From the NCBI RefSeq assembly GCF_009730915.1, contig NC_052475.1, positions 22,192,285 to 22,256,284 of the forward strand: a stretch of 64,000 nucleotides of DNA, read 5' to 3'. Shown piece after piece: positions 60,521 through 64,000 of this stretch; position 1 is the first letter of the stretch, and each line of letters starts with the position of its first letter. Below the pieces are notes generated by a model that made no database searches, was not told the origin of the DNA, and was given only the letters and a program-made list of their open reading frames with translations. Source of the DNA: Dioscorea cayenensis subsp. rotundata (Eukaryota > Streptophyta > Magnoliopsida > Dioscoreales > Dioscoreaceae). The position numbers and the translations under genes were made by a program.

Positions 60521-61127
60521 TGTGTTTGATTTACAAATAGGGCCGAAGTACAGCACAAACTACCCAATCGGTACAGCACAATTTTTCAATTTTTTTTACC
60601 TCCAAGATCACAGTACAAAAATTTCGGTGAAGTACAGGACAACTAATGACAAAATTGTCTCTATTTAAAATTAAAATTTACACTACTCATTAGTAACATG
60701 ATTTATTTTATTTTATTTTATTTTATTTATTTATCTATTTAAAAATTTATTTATTTATTTATCTATTTAAAAATTTACATATTTATTTATCTATTTATTT
60801 ATCTATCAATTTATTTGTTTTTTAAGATTAAGATATTTACATGATTAATGAAAGTTTGTTTGTTTTGGATTAAATATTTTTAAAATTATATTGATTTTTT
60901 AATTTGTTGTTATGTTTAGAATAGTAAAAAAGTATTATTGTAATTTATTCTTTGTGTTCTATATTTATGCAAATCAAACATTAATCAACACAAAAAATTT
61001 TGTACTGTTCGATGAAAATCAAACATAGAACAACACAAGTAGAACAGCATAAACACTTGTGTTGTACTCTAACTGCTTGTATTGTACTGTTTATGATGTT
61101 CTCCTTTAATGAATCAAACTGACCATT
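60521..61127. mobile_element. Possible MITE with GTTTGATT-like ends
   Basis: The left end reads GTTTGATTTACAAATAG and the reverse complement of the right end reads GTTTGATTCATTAAAGGAG. Both arms continue with GTACAGCACAA- or CAGTACAATACAA-type text, suggesting inverted subterminal repeats. The middle is AT-rich with TTTAT repeats. The target-site duplication is unclear. Confidence 0.4.
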
Positions 61128-61407
61128 TTTTAGTTATTCATTTTAACTAATTCACATAGATTAAGAAAGTCAGTTAAGGTTGAATGATAATTTAAAGTTT
61201 ATGAAATATTATATTAACATTCCATGATGATTATCCTTACTATCAGATTTATTTATATTTAAAATTTTTTAAAAAATAATAATACAGTATAATAATTTTT
61301 TAATTAAAAAATGGTACAAAACTTAATTAGCCCTAACCCTAGAAAACTTGAAAGTCTGGTTCCCGGTTTTCACGGTGCCGTTTTAAAAACTTAAACCCTC
61401 TCGCTGT

Positions 61408-61434
61408 GTGTATTTATATATATATATATATATA
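61408..61434 (+). promoter_or_regulatory. TATA-rich promoter element of the OB-fold gene
   Basis: A TATATA run lies 60-85 bp upstream of the ATG at 61492. It can serve as TATA box, but it is also a microsatellite, so the call is weak. Confidence 0.35.
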
Positions 61435-61491
61435 ACCGTCTGCAACTGCGCTTCATTTTCATCCATTTCTAGGGTTTCCGTCGGGGGCGAC

Positions 61492-61717
61492 ATGGCGACG
61501 GCTTCGGGGCAAGGTCCAGCGACGAAGAGGAAGCCCGTGTTCGTCAAGGTGGATCAGCTGAAGCCCGGCACCAATGGCCACACGCTGACGTTGAAGGTGC
61601 TCAGTTCGAAGGCCGTTTCTCAGCAAGGCCGCCAAGCTCCCCGCCAAGGCAGAATCGCTGAGTGCGTCGTCGGTGATGAGACTGGAACTATCATCTTTAC
61701 TGCCCGCAACGACCAAG
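61492..61717 (+). CDS. OB-fold nucleic-acid-binding protein (At4g28440 type), first exon
   Basis: The first exon encodes 75 residues from MATASGQGPATKRKPVFVKV through QLKPGTNGHTLTLKV and RIAECVVGDETGTIIFTARN to a donor after CAAG (CAAG|GTTTGA). This is the start of a short plant OB-fold protein (about 140 aa), related to the single-stranded DNA-binding SOSS-B/RPA-like fold. The family normally continues with a VDLMKPG-type strand. I could not find that exon in the remaining 2.3 kb, so it probably lies past the right edge. The start was chosen at MATAS and not at the upstream in-frame MYLYIYIY, which is coded by the TA repeat. Confidence 0.85.
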
Positions 61718-63854
61718 GTTTGATCTTTCTGTTTCGTGTACCCTATTTGGATTGGTACTAGTTGCTGTTTGGATCTTGACGTTGTGTTGGTAGATTAGAA
61801 TTGTCTGAATATTGGTTTTATTGCGTTTTTGATGGTTGGATTTTTTTGATCTGGAGATTTTGAACTTATATAGGTAACATTGGTTGAATGATTTAGACCG
61901 TATTCTATCTTTTTGGTAACTGAGTTGTCTTCAAATGGATAACATGTAGAGATGAGTCCTGGAAATTTTGAAATTTCAGGCCTTTTCACTTCTTAATATG
62001 TAGCCAGTGATAATTGGGATCGTCTAATTAATATGATGTGTGTTTTGCTTCATGAGTAATTACTAAATGAGTTATATTTATAGACTTTTTCTTTTTTCTG
62101 GCTAAATTGACCTCCATGATGTCAGCTATTTGCTTTGTTTTATTATTCAAAGAATGCATAATAATGAATTCTGTATTTGGGTCATATAATACGCATGCAT
62201 CAATCTTTTATTCCATCTTATTATATTACTAGAATCATTCGCTACCTGTTGAAACCAACTCTCCATCTAAAGGTTGGCAATTAGTGAAGGAAACAAATAT
62301 GTTGCTTTGTAAAACTTCACAGTAACTTGCCCGCTGTTTCTTTCTTCCAATGTTTCCTGAGTGGCACAATAAATCTTTATTAGTTTTTCAGATTATGCAA
62401 CCATATTTGTCATCTGCTTTTCCATTTCCCCCCTTTCAAAGTAGATGCTGAGTGTTATTCCTGGATTGAGGTGAAAGGATCATCTGAAATATTTTTTTGC
62501 CATTGGCTTTATGGGTTCACTTCAATCATAGTTCACAAATCATATCATAAATCTCTTGTGAATAGCTCAGTTTTGTTCAATGCCTCACACATATAGAAAA
62601 ACTTGAGATGATTACTGTTTATATTGCTCAAAGAAGCTAGGATATGCAAGTATGCAACCATAATTTGTAGTTTGTGTTATAGTCAAGATTCATGATTGTT
62701 TTGGTGAATTTTCTTTGAAAGCATTGAATGTATCATTGAAACTACTTGGAAAACCGCTGCAATTTGTAATGCAGGTTATCTAGAAGTTGGTGTGAGTTGT
62801 GTGACATACAAAGGTGTGAAGAGAATTGGTTATCTGGTGGAGGAATGAAAGTGTTTTTTGTTTGAGTTGTTTCATGCGAAGTGAACCTATATGACCATTT
62901 TCCTATTTGGCATGGTGGAAAAAACCATATTTTAAATTGTTGATTTGCTGTTAAAACTTAAAACTCTTTGTAAAGGCACTACAATTTTTTAAGAAGATGA
63001 TCTATATAGAATTAAAAGGAGACATGTCAAAGTATGTAGAGCATAGACAAAGCATTGTTTAAACAATGAGATTTTATTGATATTGTACATTTTGATGAAG
63101 AAGTCGTATGCATATTTATGACCATACCTTTGAAAAATAAGGTGATGGAGCAAGAGAACAAATTTTATTCCCCCCCTAATGCCTGCGGTCATGGCATGAT
63201 ACAAACATTAAAGGATATCTTTTTTGATGGATGCGTTGATTACACCAGTAAGATCTTCAACCAAGCAAGCTTGTATAGTTAGATGACTTGAATTACAGAC
63301 TTATATCATTGTCTATTAATATATGACTTGCACTGGTTGGATAAAATGTAATGTTTATTGCCTGACCTTATAGTAATGTAAGCTTTCACCAAATATGAAT
63401 GATACGTGTTTCTTTATTATGGATAGTTAGAAAAGAGTTTTTCTTTTTCTTTTCTTAAATATTTATGCGCATGTTAACATGACTATTATAGCCAAAGCGA
63501 ATGCCCACACTAGAGGAAAACCTTAAATTCTGTGGTTTTTTTGGTTAAAGAAAACTGAAAGAATGAGTGAAATACAAATCTGTAAGACAGCCTGCATCTT
63601 GTTTTTGTTTGTATACTTGTTCTGGGTAAAGCAAATGTGACACTATCAGCATCTGTTGGGGCTCTAGTATTAATCTATTAAAATGGTTCATTCATTACTC
63701 GTTTTCATATTCTCATCTTTATTGTTGAACCAAAGCCATGTTTCACATCAAACTTCTTCTGTAATTTTGTCCATGACAACCACTTCTCTAACATATCAGC
63801 ATCTGTTAGGGCTCCAGTATCCAAGTATGGAATAATATCAACGACCTGCGGGTC
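61718..63854. other. Intron 1 of the OB-fold gene (probable)
   Basis: No exon of the family is seen. An acceptor-like AATGCAG at about 62774 opens a short frame (YLEVGVSCVTYKGVKRIGYL) that would be in frame with exon 1 but does not resemble the family. The phrase CAGCATCTGTTGGGGCTC at about 63648 recurs at about 63799 with one change. The stretch 63720-63855 reads on the minus strand DIIPYLDTGALTDADMLEKW, possibly a gene scrap that I do not recognise. Confidence 0.4.
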
Positions 63855-64000
63855 TATTGGTACACGGGTCGCCGATAGAGCTCTCACCGAGTGGTGAGAG
63901 TTCGATTCTCGGCTGAGGGCACATTTCTGGGAGTTGTGAATAGTGGTTGTGTACGAGTGGTTCCAGCGCCCACGTGAGCGCGGCCTCGTTCCCACTTGTT
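63855..64000 (+). mobile_element. tRNA-derived SINE, cut by the window edge
   Basis: The block has a pol III B box (GAGTTCGATTCTCGGC) preceded by an A-box-like GATAGAGCTCTCACCGAGTG and followed by GAGGGCACATTTCTGGGAG. GC content is well above the flanks. This is the 5' part of a plant SINE. The 3' tail and target-site duplication are outside the window. Confidence 0.6.

Larger units (their letters stand above)
58480..61400. other. AT-rich spacer before the OB-fold gene
   Basis: It holds a SINE-like scrap at about 58735-58865 (GGCCTAGTGATAGTGATTTA), a TTTAT-type microsatellite at about 60700-60810, a possible MITE at 60521-61127, and a doubtful two-exon small ORF at 59156-59448. No firm gene. 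Confidence 0.45.

Overview
This is a nuclear window from a flowering plant. It is AT-rich, its genes are split by GT-AG introns into short exons, and the space between genes holds (AT)n and (AAT)n microsatellites, MITEs, SINEs and 5'-truncated L1-type LINEs. A Stowaway-type MITE and the gene families present would fit a non-grass monocot, but I cannot name the species.

Layout. 1-8 kb is AT-rich repeat DNA with a LINE tail and a SINE. At 8.27 kb lies an intronless DMP (DUF679) membrane-protein gene on the plus strand. From 9.7 to 29.7 kb four housekeeping genes follow, all on the minus strand: TAP46 (PP2A regulatory subunit, 9 exons), PCC1 (KEOPS tRNA-modification subunit), KISH/TMEM167 (72-aa secretory-pathway protein) and KLCR (kinesin-light-chain-related TPR protein). 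30-34.8 kb is a gene desert with an organellar rRNA scrap, small MITEs and a LINE tail. At 34.8-36.4 kb I reconstructed a three-exon gene for a PSY-type secreted sulfated-peptide precursor of 83 aa, too short and split for plain ORF calling. At 38.8-42.5 kb is a seven-exon, probably plastid-targeted histidine phosphatase (phosphoglycerate mutase-like). 42.7-48.95 kb is one 6.3-kb decayed Mutator-like transposon. It carries an Ulp1-protease-like gene on the plus strand and transposase-like remains on the minus strand, and it sits inside an (AAT)n microsatellite. At 50.8-52.3 kb is a NAM/CUC2-type NAC transcription factor with an intact miR164 target site. 52.6-61.4 kb is repeat-rich and holds a 1.4-kb LINE fragment with clear target-site duplications. 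At 61.5 kb the first exon of an OB-fold protein gene begins and runs off toward the right edge.

The genes do not form a pathway. They are ordinary unlinked nuclear genes, and exon joins were read by eye from splice sites, frame continuity and family similarity recalled from memory. The least ordinary items are the Ulp1-carrying transposon, whose AT-rich spacers contain a strand-oriented GTTTAA-type motif, the PSY peptide gene, the miR164 site, a start codon that alone forms the coding part of exon 1 in KISH, and the organellar rRNA insert.
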